Shown: positions 1 through 5,396 of the stretch, piece after piece
Layout of the letters: every line of letters starts with the position of its first letter
How positions within the stretch are numbered: position 1 is the first letter of the stretch
DNA from: a virus
Length of the DNA stretch: 26,672 nucleotides
Direction: 5' to 3' (one strand)
Virus record (IMG/VR): IMGVR_UViG_3300035698_018095
Span: 1-26,672 of that record
Program-made: the position numbers and the translations under genes
Notes under the pieces: generated by a model
The model's database searches: none
Told to the model about the DNA's origin: nothing
Seen by the model: the letters and a program-made list of their open reading frames with translations, nothing else

Positions 1-138
1 TTCAAATTAAATACTTTCCTTTGTTTTCAAATTAAATACTTTCCTTTGTTTTCAAATTAAATACTTTCCTTTGTTTTCAAATTAAATCCTTTCCTTTGTT
101 TTCAAATTAAATCCTTTCCTTTGTTTTCAAATTTATCC
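1..138. repeat. 25-bp tandem direct repeat array
   Basis: Five head-to-tail 25-bp units run from 1 to 125, then a degenerate partial unit to about 138. Each unit begins TTCAAATTAAAT and ends CTTTGTT. Units 1-3 carry ATACT and units 4-5 carry ATCCT at the same place, so the array has begun to diverge. There are no spacers, so it is not a CRISPR. The array may extend left of the window. Tandem A+T-rich repeats next to a phage gene block can be replication iterons, partition sites or regulator sites; nothing seen here decides which. Confidence 0.9.
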
Positions 139-271
139 TGTTTGGTTAGCATAGCTTTACCTATAGGTTATCAAGAAAAACGACAACCTAGAAGAGATTC
201 AATGTTTTTGAAAACTTTTTAGTTAAATCATACTTGAAAATTCCCCTTCCTTTTTTGTAGTTTTGTTATGG
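139..271. other. non-coding stretch with imperfect inverted repeat
   Basis: No convincing gene is seen between the tandem repeats and the end of the first leftward gene. TAGGTTATC (164-172) and GACAACCTA (182-190) form an imperfect inverted repeat with one mismatch in nine and a 9-nt loop. A ribosome-binding-like GGAAGGGG on the minus strand (about 244-251) leads only to a two-codon ORF. Confidence 0.4.
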
Positions 272-511
272 TTAAAATACTTCTTCAAGTTTGAACCTCC
301 CGATTCTAACAATAGGATTATCTTTTTTCCATGCTTTACCGTATTTCTTGTCGAGCTCTTGTGCCGTTTCCCTGCTAAGTTGTGGCGTGCAACTTTCGGT
401 TTCAAAATCAATCCATTCTTCCCCTGTTGTATGCTTTCTCACAGCAAAAAACCGCTTAGATCTTCTTGATTCTCTTATTTCTTCCTCTTCTTTTTCTTGT
501 GTCTTTTCCAT
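272..511 (-). CDS. small hypothetical phage protein
   Basis: A 79-residue highly charged protein, with a Glu/Lys/Arg-rich first 20 residues followed by a mixed region ending GRFKLEEVF. I do not recognise the family. The ATG is preceded by AAAAGGGGAAAAGATC, the GGGGA-type ribosome binding site shared by most genes of this leftward cluster. It is the most distal gene of the cluster visible here. A CCTAGG hairpin cassette separates it from the gene upstream. The small size and the lack of signal peptide or membrane segment suggest a cytoplasmic accessory protein. Confidence 0.7.
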   Translation of the reverse strand: MEKTQEKEEEEIRESRRSKRFFAVRKHTTGEEWIDFETESCTPQLSRETAQELDKKYGKAWKKDNPIVRIGRFKLEEVF

Positions 512-518
512 GATCTTT

Positions 519-584
519 TCCCCTTTTCATTGATTTGTCCAGAAAGGCCTAGGAAAATGTCCTAGGCTATTCTTGAGAAATCAA
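519..584 (-). repeat. intergenic CCTAGG hairpin cassette, copy 1
   Basis: First of three near-identical intergenic cassettes. The core is a perfect 8-bp inverted repeat, GCCTAGGA / TCCTAGGC, around a 5-nt loop, flanked by GATTTGTCCAGAAAG and TTGAGAAATCAA. Read on the minus strand it follows the stop of the 581-1510 gene and ends in the ribosome binding site of the next gene. It may be an RNA processing or attenuation hairpin, or a protein operator. Confidence 0.8.
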
Positions 585-1510
585 GCGGTAATTTTGTTTC
601 CCCTTACAAAACGGTCAATTTCTTTCCAACTAATTCTGTGGCAACCGGCGACCACTCCTAATTTATCCATTGCATTGATTTCATACATGCCCACCCGAAT
701 AGTCGTATCAGGAATGAGCGCCGCTCCTTTTGCTTTTTTCCGATACTGTGACAATAGACGGAAAATTCTAGAGCATTCGGCAAAGGGGAATTCTGCTCCC
801 AAGCTAGTCTCGACCCTCTTTTGATCTATCGATAGGCGCAGAAAAGCTTTTGGATAAAATCTACCAGGACTAATGGTTGCGCTTTCATGCTTTCGCCATT
901 TCTCAATTTCTTTTTCCAAACTTTTCAAAATTCTTTTTCTTTCCCTTTGTTTTTCTCGTTTTTCTCTTTTGTCAATCTGAAGGAAATAATTTGTGAGATT
1001 TTCTGGATTTTCAAATTGGGGGAGGCTGATTCTTTTGTCGATCAGATCACGCAAGAGCAAAATTTCTTCCTGTGCTTTTTCCGCTTTTTCTGCGCCCCAA
1101 GTTTTGTTGAACTCACAACGTGCACGCTTTGCCGTGAGTATGATCTCGCCTAGTTTTTCCAACATAGTCTTGATCAGGTTTCGTGCTTCTGTTTTTGTAG
1201 TACGAGGATAAGGATCAAGTAAATAGTCGATGCCTTGTCTGGGACAAAAAACGCTGATCGTCCGCTTGTGCGACAAAGCGCTGGCAATGATTCCCTGATG
1301 CCCGCTTGTTGTAACAGAAAATGACGCCCTATTGAGCAGAAAAACTTCTTGCTTCCTCAAAACTATTTGTTGAGCAATGCAAGTTGCGTATGAGTAGAAA
1401 CGATCTTTGTTAAAACTCATAGCTCCAGGTGTTCGTCCAGCGCTTTTGAAGTCTGAGTGCGCCCAAACATGAGCGATCTCTGCGCTTTTGAAAACTGTTT
1501 TCGTTCTCAT
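581..1510 (-). CDS. uncharacterised phage protein of the 'IAHVWAH / YSY / SVTTSxHQ' type
   Basis: A 309-residue protein. The N-terminal part has the order seen in a family of phage hypotheticals: an IAHVWAH segment near residue 15, a YSYAT segment near 40, an aliphatic strand and SVTTSGHQ near residue 68. The middle (about 110-215) is Lys/Glu/Arg-rich and likely coiled coil. The C-terminus ends with GCHRISWKEIDRF, also typical of that family from memory. No catalytic motif is evident. The start ATG has AAAGGTAGG upstream on the minus strand. It is the longest gene of the leftward cluster. Function unknown; the family resemblance is recalled, not searched. Confidence 0.8.
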   Translation of the reverse strand: MRTKTVFKSAEIAHVWAHSDFKSAGRTPGAMSFNKDRFYSYATCIAQQIVLRKQEVFLLNRASFSVTTSGHQGIIASALSHKRTISVFCPRQGIDYLLDPYPRTTKTEARNLIKTMLEKLGEIILTAKRARCEFNKTWGAEKAEKAQEEILLLRDLIDKRISLPQFENPENLTNYFLQIDKREKREKQRERKRILKSLEKEIEKWRKHESATISPGRFYPKAFLRLSIDQKRVETSLGAEFPFAECSRIFRLLSQYRKKAKGAALIPDTTIRVGMYEINAMDKLGVVAGCHRISWKEIDRFVRGNKITA

Positions 1511-1775
1511 AATGTTTTCCTACCTTTCTTGCTAACTTTTTGATTAAAAGTTTTTGGACCCATACAGATTATTTTACTCTAAACTAGCTTGATCAATGTT
1601 TTTCTACCTTTCCCCTTTTTGGTTTTAATTTTATAACAAATTTCCGATTGGTTTTGGGTGCAGTCTAAGTTTTCGTTTTCATTCCCCACAAGAAAAGCCC
1701 TTTGTGTTCATTCCTTTTTTGGGCGCTCTTTTTCCTCTTTTTTGGTTTCTTCATATTTCCCCACTTTTTAGGTTT
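1511..1775. other. 265-nt gap in leftward cluster; possible 29-residue ORF
   Basis: The gap is A+T-rich on the minus strand. It holds one possible very small gene (1665-1754) and two similar ribosome-binding-like stretches, AAAGGTAGGAAAAC before the 1510 gene and AAAGGTAGAAAAAC about 80 nt upstream. That pair looks like a local duplication of a leader. No convincing promoter with both -35 and -10 was found. Confidence 0.4.
1665..1754 (-). CDS. possible very short Lys-rich peptide
   Basis: A 29-codon ORF starts at an ATG preceded by GTGGGGAAAT, similar to the GGGGA ribosome binding sites of the neighbouring genes. The peptide starts MKKPKKRKK and is strongly basic throughout. It fills most of an otherwise empty gap and lies in the direction of the cluster. 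It has no recognisable domain and could be chance; the ribosome binding site is the only positive evidence. Confidence 0.3.
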   Translation of the reverse strand: MKKPKKRKKSAQKRNEHKGLFLWGMKTKT

Positions 1776-1967
1776 TCACACGGTAATCGCTAAGTTTCTT
1801 TTTGACATTTCTGTTTGCAAGATTTCGCTTGCTTGTACTCTCCAGGTGCGGTAGCTTAGGACGTGCGAGTAATTGTCGGCGGCCACTTGGGAGGCGAAAC
1901 GAAAACGTGATTGCAATTCTTCTACCGGCGACGTTTCCAACCATTCTCTCAATTCTTTCATTTCCAT
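1776..1967 (-). CDS. small hypothetical protein
   Basis: A 63-residue protein beginning MEMKELREWLETSP. The start is set by AAAAGGGGAAAAGATC before the ATG, the same leader as the gene at 272-511. A longer overlapping frame through this region (to 2130) lacks such a signal and is taken as a shadow. The predicted protein is helical and amphipathic with two Trp. No family is recognised. It lies between the 81-residue Cys-containing gene upstream and the Lys-rich gap downstream. Confidence 0.65.
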   Translation of the reverse strand: MEMKELREWLETSPVEELQSRFRFASQVAADNYSHVLSYRTWRVQASEILQTEMSKRNLAITV

Positions 1968-2023
1968 GATCTTTTCCCCTTTTTTTTGATTTTGGACGCA
2001 TACAGAGATTTGTCACAGTTTGT

Positions 2024-2269
2024 CTAAAAAAACTCTTCGGGCGGTTGACTGAGAGAAAAATCCGGTAAATTCTGTTCATATCTATCAGCTTCAGCATTTT
2101 CTTCCACCCATTTTTGCCAGCATGTTGCACAGACTACATGCCCTTGTGTCCATCCGATAAGGTCGCCTTTTTTGATTTTGTGGTCACCAGATTGCCCTAA
2201 GTTGATACAAATTCCTCCGGTAAATTTAGCCGTGATTTCTCGAAAATCGGCAAAACGTTTTTCAGTCAT
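2024..2269 (-). CDS. small hypothetical protein with CxxCW motif
   Basis: An 81-residue protein. Residues 20-55 read as a small beta-rich unit (GICINLGQSGDHKIKKGDLIGW) followed by VVCATCWQKWVEENAEA. The CxxC pair with an earlier Cys could bind a metal, as in small phage zinc-ribbon-like proteins, but only three Cys are present. The start is supported by GGGGAGAGAAA before the ATG. A hairpin cassette lies directly upstream on the minus strand. No function can be assigned. Confidence 0.7.
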   Translation of the reverse strand: MTEKRFADFREITAKFTGGICINLGQSGDHKIKKGDLIGWTQGHVVCATCWQKWVEENAEADRYEQNLPDFSLSQPPEEFF

Positions 2270-2271
2270 TT

Positions 2272-2340
2272 TCTCTCCCCTTTTTTTGATTTGTCCAGAA
2301 AGGCCTAGGAGAATGTCCTAGGCTATCCTTGAGAAATCAA
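2272..2340 (-). repeat. intergenic CCTAGG hairpin cassette, copy 2
   Basis: Second copy of the cassette at 519-584. The stem GCCTAGGA / TCCTAGGC is identical and the loop is GAATG. The flanks GATTTGTCCAGAAAG and CTTGAGAAATCAA are conserved. It separates the genes at 2343-2564 and 2024-2269 and again ends in a GGGGAG ribosome binding site. Confidence 0.8.
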
Positions 2341-2342
2341 TC

Positions 2343-2564
2343 TTAGATCTGAACGTGATCTGTCCGGCCACAATCAACGCGATCAAGGATCAGATACCGC
2401 CTATCATTATCAAGGCATACGCTTGCAGTGCCTTCGGTTTCCGAATCCATTGCTTCTTCCCAAGTGTGCGCCAGTTGAAGTGCAATTCCGACGTTTGTGC
2501 ATCTAAACATTATGGCTTTCCCGGCACGCATAAGCCGTCGAGCGTAGCCCTCTGTGATAATCAT
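2343..2564 (-). CDS. small hypothetical protein
   Basis: A 73-residue protein beginning MIITEGYARRLMRAGKA, with an N-terminal helix followed by a likely beta-sheet region (RYLILDRVD). The start ATG has AAAGGAG eight bases upstream on the minus strand. The composition suggests a small soluble alpha/beta protein. I recognise no family with certainty. It sits between the DUF7007-like gene upstream and hairpin cassette copy 2 downstream. Confidence 0.7.
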   Translation of the reverse strand: MIITEGYARRLMRAGKAIMFRCTNVGIALQLAHTWEEAMDSETEGTASVCLDNDRRYLILDRVDCGRTDHVQI

Positions 2565-2578
2565 GATCTCATTCTCCT

Positions 2579-2600
2579 TTTTTCAAAGTGTGTCAAAATG
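2579..2600 (-). repeat. GTGTGTCAAA leader cassette, copy 1
   Basis: The plus-strand sequence CAAAGTGTGTCAAAATG recurs at 2941-2958 and, less well, at 3786-3804. Each copy lies between the stop codon of one leftward gene and the ribosome binding site of the next. This copy leads into the 2343-2564 gene. Function unknown. Confidence 0.6.
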
Positions 2601-2924
2601 CTACACTTTCCTTTTTATTTGCCAGTCTCTCATTTTCCTTGCTTGTGCAATTTCATCGTCGATAAAAAGTGTTGGAAACGTGAGAACAACCACGCACCAA
2701 TCGCAATCCTCTTCGTACCAACCTTTCCAGTTGCCCGCAAAAGGCTTAAAACCTGGGAAGGCCTTTTGGACCTGCTCTTCTCGGTCGTCCGATAGCCGGT
2801 AGCCGCCATGACTTGGCGTGGAGACAAAATCAATCCCTTCTGCAACGCTTTCGATGTTGTCCGCATACCCCCACGGGGTAATAACCGGGGGGGTGTTGAG
2901 AGTTGGGCCGAATACGCTTTCCAT
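2601..2924 (-). CDS. phage protein, DUF7007-like (STPSHGGYxLS ... WYEEDCDW)
   Basis: A 107-residue protein with the ordered motifs WGYADN (about 18), GIDFVSTPSHGGYRLS (about 30-45), GWYEEDCDWCVV (about 68-79) and a hydrophobic FPTLF. This arrangement matches an uncharacterised family common in phages and plasmids that I believe is called DUF7007; the name is from memory. The conserved His, Glu, Asp and Cys positions could be functional, but no activity is established. The start ATG follows AAAAGGGGAGAAAATC. GTGTGTCAAA cassettes flank the gene on both sides, suggesting it travels as a module. Confidence 0.8.
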   Translation of the reverse strand: MESVFGPTLNTPPVITPWGYADNIESVAEGIDFVSTPSHGGYRLSDDREEQVQKAFPGFKPFAGNWKGWYEEDCDWCVVVLTFPTLFIDDEIAQARKMRDWQIKRKV

Positions 2925-2940
2925 GATTTTCTCCCCTTTT

Positions 2941-2958
2941 CAAAAGTGTGTCAAAATG
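2941..2958 (-). repeat. GTGTGTCAAA leader cassette, copy 2
   Basis: CAAAAGTGTGTCAAAATG, nearly identical to the copy at 2579-2600. It lies between the stop of the 2959-3201 gene and the GGGGAG ribosome binding site of the 2601-2924 gene. Confidence 0.6.
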
Positions 2959-3201
2959 TCACAGTTTCCGCTCATTCCAAAACTCCAGATTGTTCTCTGC
3001 CTTTTTTTGGTTTTTGACAAACTGCAAAAATTCTTTACTCTCGCGCAGTTTTTCAAGGTGCAAAAATTCTTTACTCTCGCGCAGTCTTTCAAGGTGCAAA
3101 AATTCTTTACTCTCGCGCAGTCTTTCAAATGCTCTAGCCTTGGCTTCCTCTAGTGCTCTAGCCTTGGCTTCCTCTAGTGCTCTTTGGCGCAGGGACAGCA
3201 T
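2959..3201 (-). CDS. repeat-built coiled-coil protein
   Basis: An 80-residue protein made largely of internal repeats: two perfect ALEEAKAR octads near residue 8, then three 12-residue copies of the LRESKEFLHLER type, and a short unique tail. It should form a long charged helix or coiled coil. The DNA repeats are almost exact (36 bp three times, 24 bp twice), so the repeats are recent and probably vary in number between relatives. The start is supported by AAAAGGGGAAAGAAAATC before the ATG. Possible roles include a multimeric scaffold or an interaction bait; there is no direct evidence. Confidence 0.75.
   Translation of the reverse strand: MLSLRQRALEEAKARALEEAKARAFERLRESKEFLHLERLRESKEFLHLEKLRESKEFLQFVKNQKKAENNLEFWNERKL
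3024..3178 (-). repeat. intragenic tandem repeats: 36 bp x3 and 24 bp x2
   Basis: The 36-bp units start at about 3024, 3060 and 3096, sharing GCAAAAATTCTTTACTCTCG. The 24-bp units lie at 3131-3154 and 3155-3178 and are identical, beginning GCTCTAGCCTTGGCTTCC. Both period lengths are multiples of three and encode the heptad-like repeats of the coiled-coil protein. Confidence 0.9.
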
Positions 3202-3211
3202 GATTTTCTTT

Positions 3212-3276
3212 CCCCTTTTTTTGATTTGTCCAGAAAGGCCTAGGAGATTTTCCTAGGCTATTCTTGAGAAATCAAT
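3212..3276 (-). repeat. intergenic CCTAGG hairpin cassette, copy 3
   Basis: Third copy of the cassette seen at 519-584 and 2272-2340. The stem GCCTAGGA / TCCTAGGC is kept and the loop is GATTT. Loops differ in all three copies while stems are invariant, consistent with selection on the stem or its DNA palindrome. It separates the 3272-3532 gene from the coiled-coil gene. Confidence 0.8.
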
Positions 3277-3532
3277 CGTTGTCCTTCCTTGGAAACATTA
3301 GGCGATAAAGTGCTTCCTTTCGTTGTTCCTCTGATTCTCCCTCTTCCGGCATTGTCGCGGCTAAATAACTGCCCACTTCTTTCGCCAGAACCAACTTTTC
3401 TTCCCTTGAGAGCATCGTCAATTGATCAATGCTTTTTTCTGCAAGTATGATGCATTCCTTTTTGTTTTCCCCATCTTTAACTAAGGTAATGATAAGCCTT
3501 CGCAAATCGTCCACCACGTTTTTCTTAATCAT
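3272..3532 (-). CDS. small helical hypothetical protein
   Basis: An 86-residue protein starting MIKKNVVDDLRRLIITLVKDG and predicted to be almost all helix, with a hydrophilic C-terminal tail ending RKDND. No cysteines beyond one and no signal or membrane segment. The ATG follows GGGAGAAAACGAAC on the minus strand. No family recognised. It sits upstream of hairpin cassette copy 3. Confidence 0.65.
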   Translation of the reverse strand: MIKKNVVDDLRRLIITLVKDGENKKECIILAEKSIDQLTMLSREEKLVLAKEVGSYLAATMPEEGESEEQRKEALYRLMFPRKDND

Positions 3533-3566
3533 GTTCGTTTTCTCCCTTTCCTTGGATTGTGTCCTA

Positions 3567-3764
3567 TCAAGCTATTTCATATTCGGCTTTTCTGCTCAAG
3601 GTACCTGGATCATGAGTCTGATTGTATCGCCGGCAGCGCGCCCTTGCATCGTCATCAGTGTTGCAGTACCCAAGAACCGTTTTACGTCCTAAGCTCGGTT
3701 CTCGACCTTCCGGCCACGCTGGATTACGCTTCCACCACGTTCGAGTAAAGACCCTGAATCTCAT
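3567..3764 (-). CDS. small phage protein of the TRTWW ... SRKAEYE type
   Basis: A 65-residue protein. It starts with a beta strand, RFRVFTRTWWKRNP, then GRKTVLGY, an Asp/Ala/Arg helix (TDDDARARCRRYN) and ends SRKAEYEIA. This pattern recurs in many tailed phages as a small uncharacterised protein, from memory. The start at 3764 is preferred because GGGGAGAAAGG lies just upstream; an in-frame TTG at 3788 would place the ribosome binding site inside the gene. The basic, aromatic N-terminus could contact nucleic acid, but that is inference. Confidence 0.75.
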   Translation of the reverse strand: MRFRVFTRTWWKRNPAWPEGREPSLGRKTVLGYCNTDDDARARCRRYNQTHDPGTLSRKAEYEIA

Positions 3765-3794
3765 TTTTCCTTTCTCCCCTTTTTTCAAAGTGTG

Positions 3795-4367
3795 TCAATC
3801 TGTCGCAGTTTCTGTTCTGAGCCGGTCAACTTCGATTGCAATGTTGAGCAAATTTTCGTCACGTTCTCCATCAGGCTTTTTGGACGTATGTGCCACCCTG
3901 TTTTCTGCGTCAATTTCTATAGGCCTTTTTTTCCACGCAAGGCGACGGGTTCGTCCACTCTCAGCTTGCTTTTCGTCCTGCAAACACCGCGCACCAGTTT
4001 GGTATTGGGCAATGTGTGCAAATTCGTGGGCGAATAGATGGATCATTTCTTCGGCGAATTCGAGGGCGTCATACCGGCAGTGTATACGGGCGGGCAGAAA
4101 TAGTTCAATCCATCCCTTGCATTCAACATATGGTCTGGATTTGAGATACCGGCTTTTTGTCTTTCCGCGAGGGTCAACGAGTGTATCCACGTAAGGACAG
4201 GCCTTGCTTGCTTTACCGTGCATCGCCGACCACTCACTTTGGCTTTTTTTGACCAGGACAGGTACGGTTCCCGCAACTCCCATCCGAGTAGCCGCATATT
4301 CGCAGAGCGCCAAAAGCACAGACTGCTCATATGGCGTGTGATTATACAGTAGGACGTTTGTTTTCAT
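3795..4367 (-). CDS. putative HExxH zinc metallopeptidase-like protein
   Basis: A 190-residue protein with HEFAHIAQYQ about 60% along, a HExxH zinc-binding and catalytic motif on a helix (EMIHLFAHEFAH). About 35 residues later comes RPIEIDAENR, whose Glu is placed like the third ligand or conserved EiDAe motif of small phage and bacterial gluzincin-like peptidases. A Cys/Trp-containing beta region precedes it. The ATG at 4367 has GGAGAAAGGAAAACC upstream; the frame stays open to 4433 without a better start. It is the first gene after the leftward promoter. Substrate unknown; it could process a host or phage protein. No signal peptide. Confidence 0.7.
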   Translation of the reverse strand: MKTNVLLYNHTPYEQSVLLALCEYAATRMGVAGTVPVLVKKSQSEWSAMHGKASKACPYVDTLVDPRGKTKSRYLKSRPYVECKGWIELFLPARIHCRYDALEFAEEMIHLFAHEFAHIAQYQTGARCLQDEKQAESGRTRRLAWKKRPIEIDAENRVAHTSKKPDGERDENLLNIAIEVDRLRTETATD

Positions 4368-4402
4368 GGTTTTCCTTTCTCCGATGCTGGATATTTTCTC
4401 AC

Positions 4403-4438
4403 TGCCTCTATTGTCTACCCTTCGTTGGCACATGTCAA
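4403..4438 (-). promoter_or_regulatory. sigma70-type promoter for the leftward cluster
   Basis: On the minus strand TTGACA (4438-4433) is followed after 17 bases by GACAAT (4415-4410), giving a start of transcription near 4403, about 36 nt before the metallopeptidase-like ATG at 4367. The -35 is perfect, the -10 matches 4 of 6 and the spacing is ideal. Confidence 0.7.
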
Positions 4439-4585
4439 CCTTTTTCTTTTGGAAATCTTAGGTAATTTTGATTTAACTAAAGGGGTTTATTCGCCTTTGC
4501 CCTTGCTTTTCATCCCCTTTTTGTGCACTATGTTTTGTAGTTGATAGGTAGATAGTTCTCTTGATAACTCCAAAGGTAAGTCCAT
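4439..4585. other. divergent intergenic region before the packaging genes
   Basis: This is the switch point between leftward accessory genes and rightward structural genes. It is pyrimidine-rich with several CCCCTTTTT runs. No good rightward promoter was found; candidate TTG hexamers lack a matching -10. The late operon may start from an activator-dependent promoter here or elsewhere. AAAGGTAAG before 4586 is the ribosome binding site for the small terminase. Confidence 0.4.
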
Positions 4586-5215
4586 ATGTCGTCCTCCGTT
4601 GTAAACTTAGCCCTTACTCTCAAACAAAATGCGTTTGTCGATGCATACTTAGGAAATGGGGGGAACGCTACAAGGGCAGCAATATCAGCGGGGTATAGCA
4701 GAAAAAGCGCAGGCGCTCAAGGGACGCAATTGAAACGCTCTCCCGTGATAGCCGCCGAATTAAAGCGGCGTATGGGAGCCGATAAGTTGGTTGCTACCAG
4801 GGATGAGCGCCAAAGGTTCTGGTCGTCCATCATGAGAGGCAGAGCAATAGAAGAGAGTGAGAAACCCAAGGGAAAGACAGGCAGGCCTTCGATTGTCGAG
4901 CGCAAGCCCACGCTTTCCGAGCGGTTGGAAGCCAGCACTCTATTGGGTAAGGCCCAGGGTGACTTCGTGAGTCGGACAGAGCTAACGGGAGCCGGGGGCG
5001 GGCCGGTCGAGATCACAGAAGAGGCCAAGGCCAGAGCTAGGGTGAGACTGTCAGCGCTTATCAAGCGCTCCCTCGTTGCCAAGGTTGTGCCCTTGACAGT
5101 GGATAGTAACCTCGAAGTTAGAAAAGAATTGACAACCGAGGCGGCAGGGCAGACGGTAGAACCTGAGAGGGAAGCGCCTGCTAAACAACTGGATAGTGAA
5201 GGGGCCATGCCTTAA
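4586..5215 (+). CDS. terS: terminase small subunit
   Basis: A 209-residue protein. Its N-terminal LTLKQNAFVDAYLGNGGNATRAAISAGYSRKSAGAQGTQLKRSP (residues 10-55) is the classic Terminase_2 helix-turn-helix region, which binds phage DNA to start packaging. The central helices oligomerise, and the C-terminus (Glu/Pro/Thr-rich) would contact the large subunit. Length is normal to slightly long for the family. The start ATG has AAAGGTAAG upstream. It opens the rightward late operon. It is separated from the large subunit by an unusual region holding a GC hairpin, a parS site and one small gene. Confidence 0.92.
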   Translation: MSSSVVNLALTLKQNAFVDAYLGNGGNATRAAISAGYSRKSAGAQGTQLKRSPVIAAELKRRMGADKLVATRDERQRFWSSIMRGRAIEESEKPKGKTGRPSIVERKPTLSERLEASTLLGKAQGDFVSRTELTGAGGGPVEITEEAKARARVRLSALIKRSLVAKVVPLTVDSNLEVRKELTTEAAGQTVEPEREAPAKQLDSEGAMP

Positions 5216-5220
5216 TTGGT

Positions 5221-5262
5221 TTGCCCACGCGCGGGATAACCCCCCTGACTAGCGCGGGGCAA
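5221..5262 (+). other. strong GC-rich stem-loop after terS
   Basis: TTGCCC-A-CGCGC (5221-5232) pairs with GCGCG-GGGCAA (5252-5262): 11 base pairs with one bulged A and a 19-nt loop that can itself pair GGG with CCC. No U-run follows immediately, so it is a poor intrinsic terminator. Its place beside the terminase genes makes an RNA processing or attenuation element, or a packaging site, possible. Confidence 0.6.
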
Positions 5263-5396
5263 AATTTCAGAAAGGTGTTTTTATGGTTTTATATGTATAT
5301 TCAGAGAGGGGGCTGAAAGTTGAATAGCAGGTGAAGAGCAGAGGGTGGGGAAACAAAAAAAATCGAATGTTTCACGTGAAACAGGAGAAACGGAAT
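5263..5396 (+). other. leader region with possible 14-codon peptide
   Basis: AAAGGTG precedes an ATG at 5283 that opens a 14-codon ORF ending at a TAG (5325-5327). No conserved sequence is recognised and it may be chance. The rest of the region holds a G-rich stretch and the parS site. The frame of the downstream gene is open back to a GTG at 5331, but that start lacks a good ribosome binding site. Confidence 0.3.
5368..5383. promoter_or_regulatory. parS: perfect parS (ParB-binding) palindrome
   Basis: TGTTTCACGTGAAACA is a perfect 16-bp palindrome identical to the widely conserved bacterial chromosomal parS consensus bound by ParB/Spo0J. It lies directly upstream of, and touches, the AGGAG ribosome binding site of the 5397 gene. 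No parA or parB gene is seen in the window, so it may recruit host ParB or a ParB encoded elsewhere in the phage. Confidence 0.85.

Noticed and set aside
1-138. CRISPR array
   Set aside because: The units are directly abutting with no unique spacers between them.
1768-2130. A 120-residue minus-strand frame
   Set aside because: It overlaps the better-supported 1776-1967 and 2024-2269 genes and has no ribosome binding site at its start.
2579-2965. TTGACA within the GTGTGTCAAA cassettes as promoters for the next genes
   Set aside because: A matching -10 would fall on or after the ribosome binding site, leaving it out of the transcript, and -10 matches are poor in two of three copies.
4717-5208. 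A 163-residue frame antisense to the small terminase gene
   Set aside because: No ribosome binding site or domain was found; it is Ser/Leu-rich as expected for an antisense shadow. This contrasts with the antisense nuclease at 22930, which has a domain, a promoter and a Shine-Dalgarno sequence.
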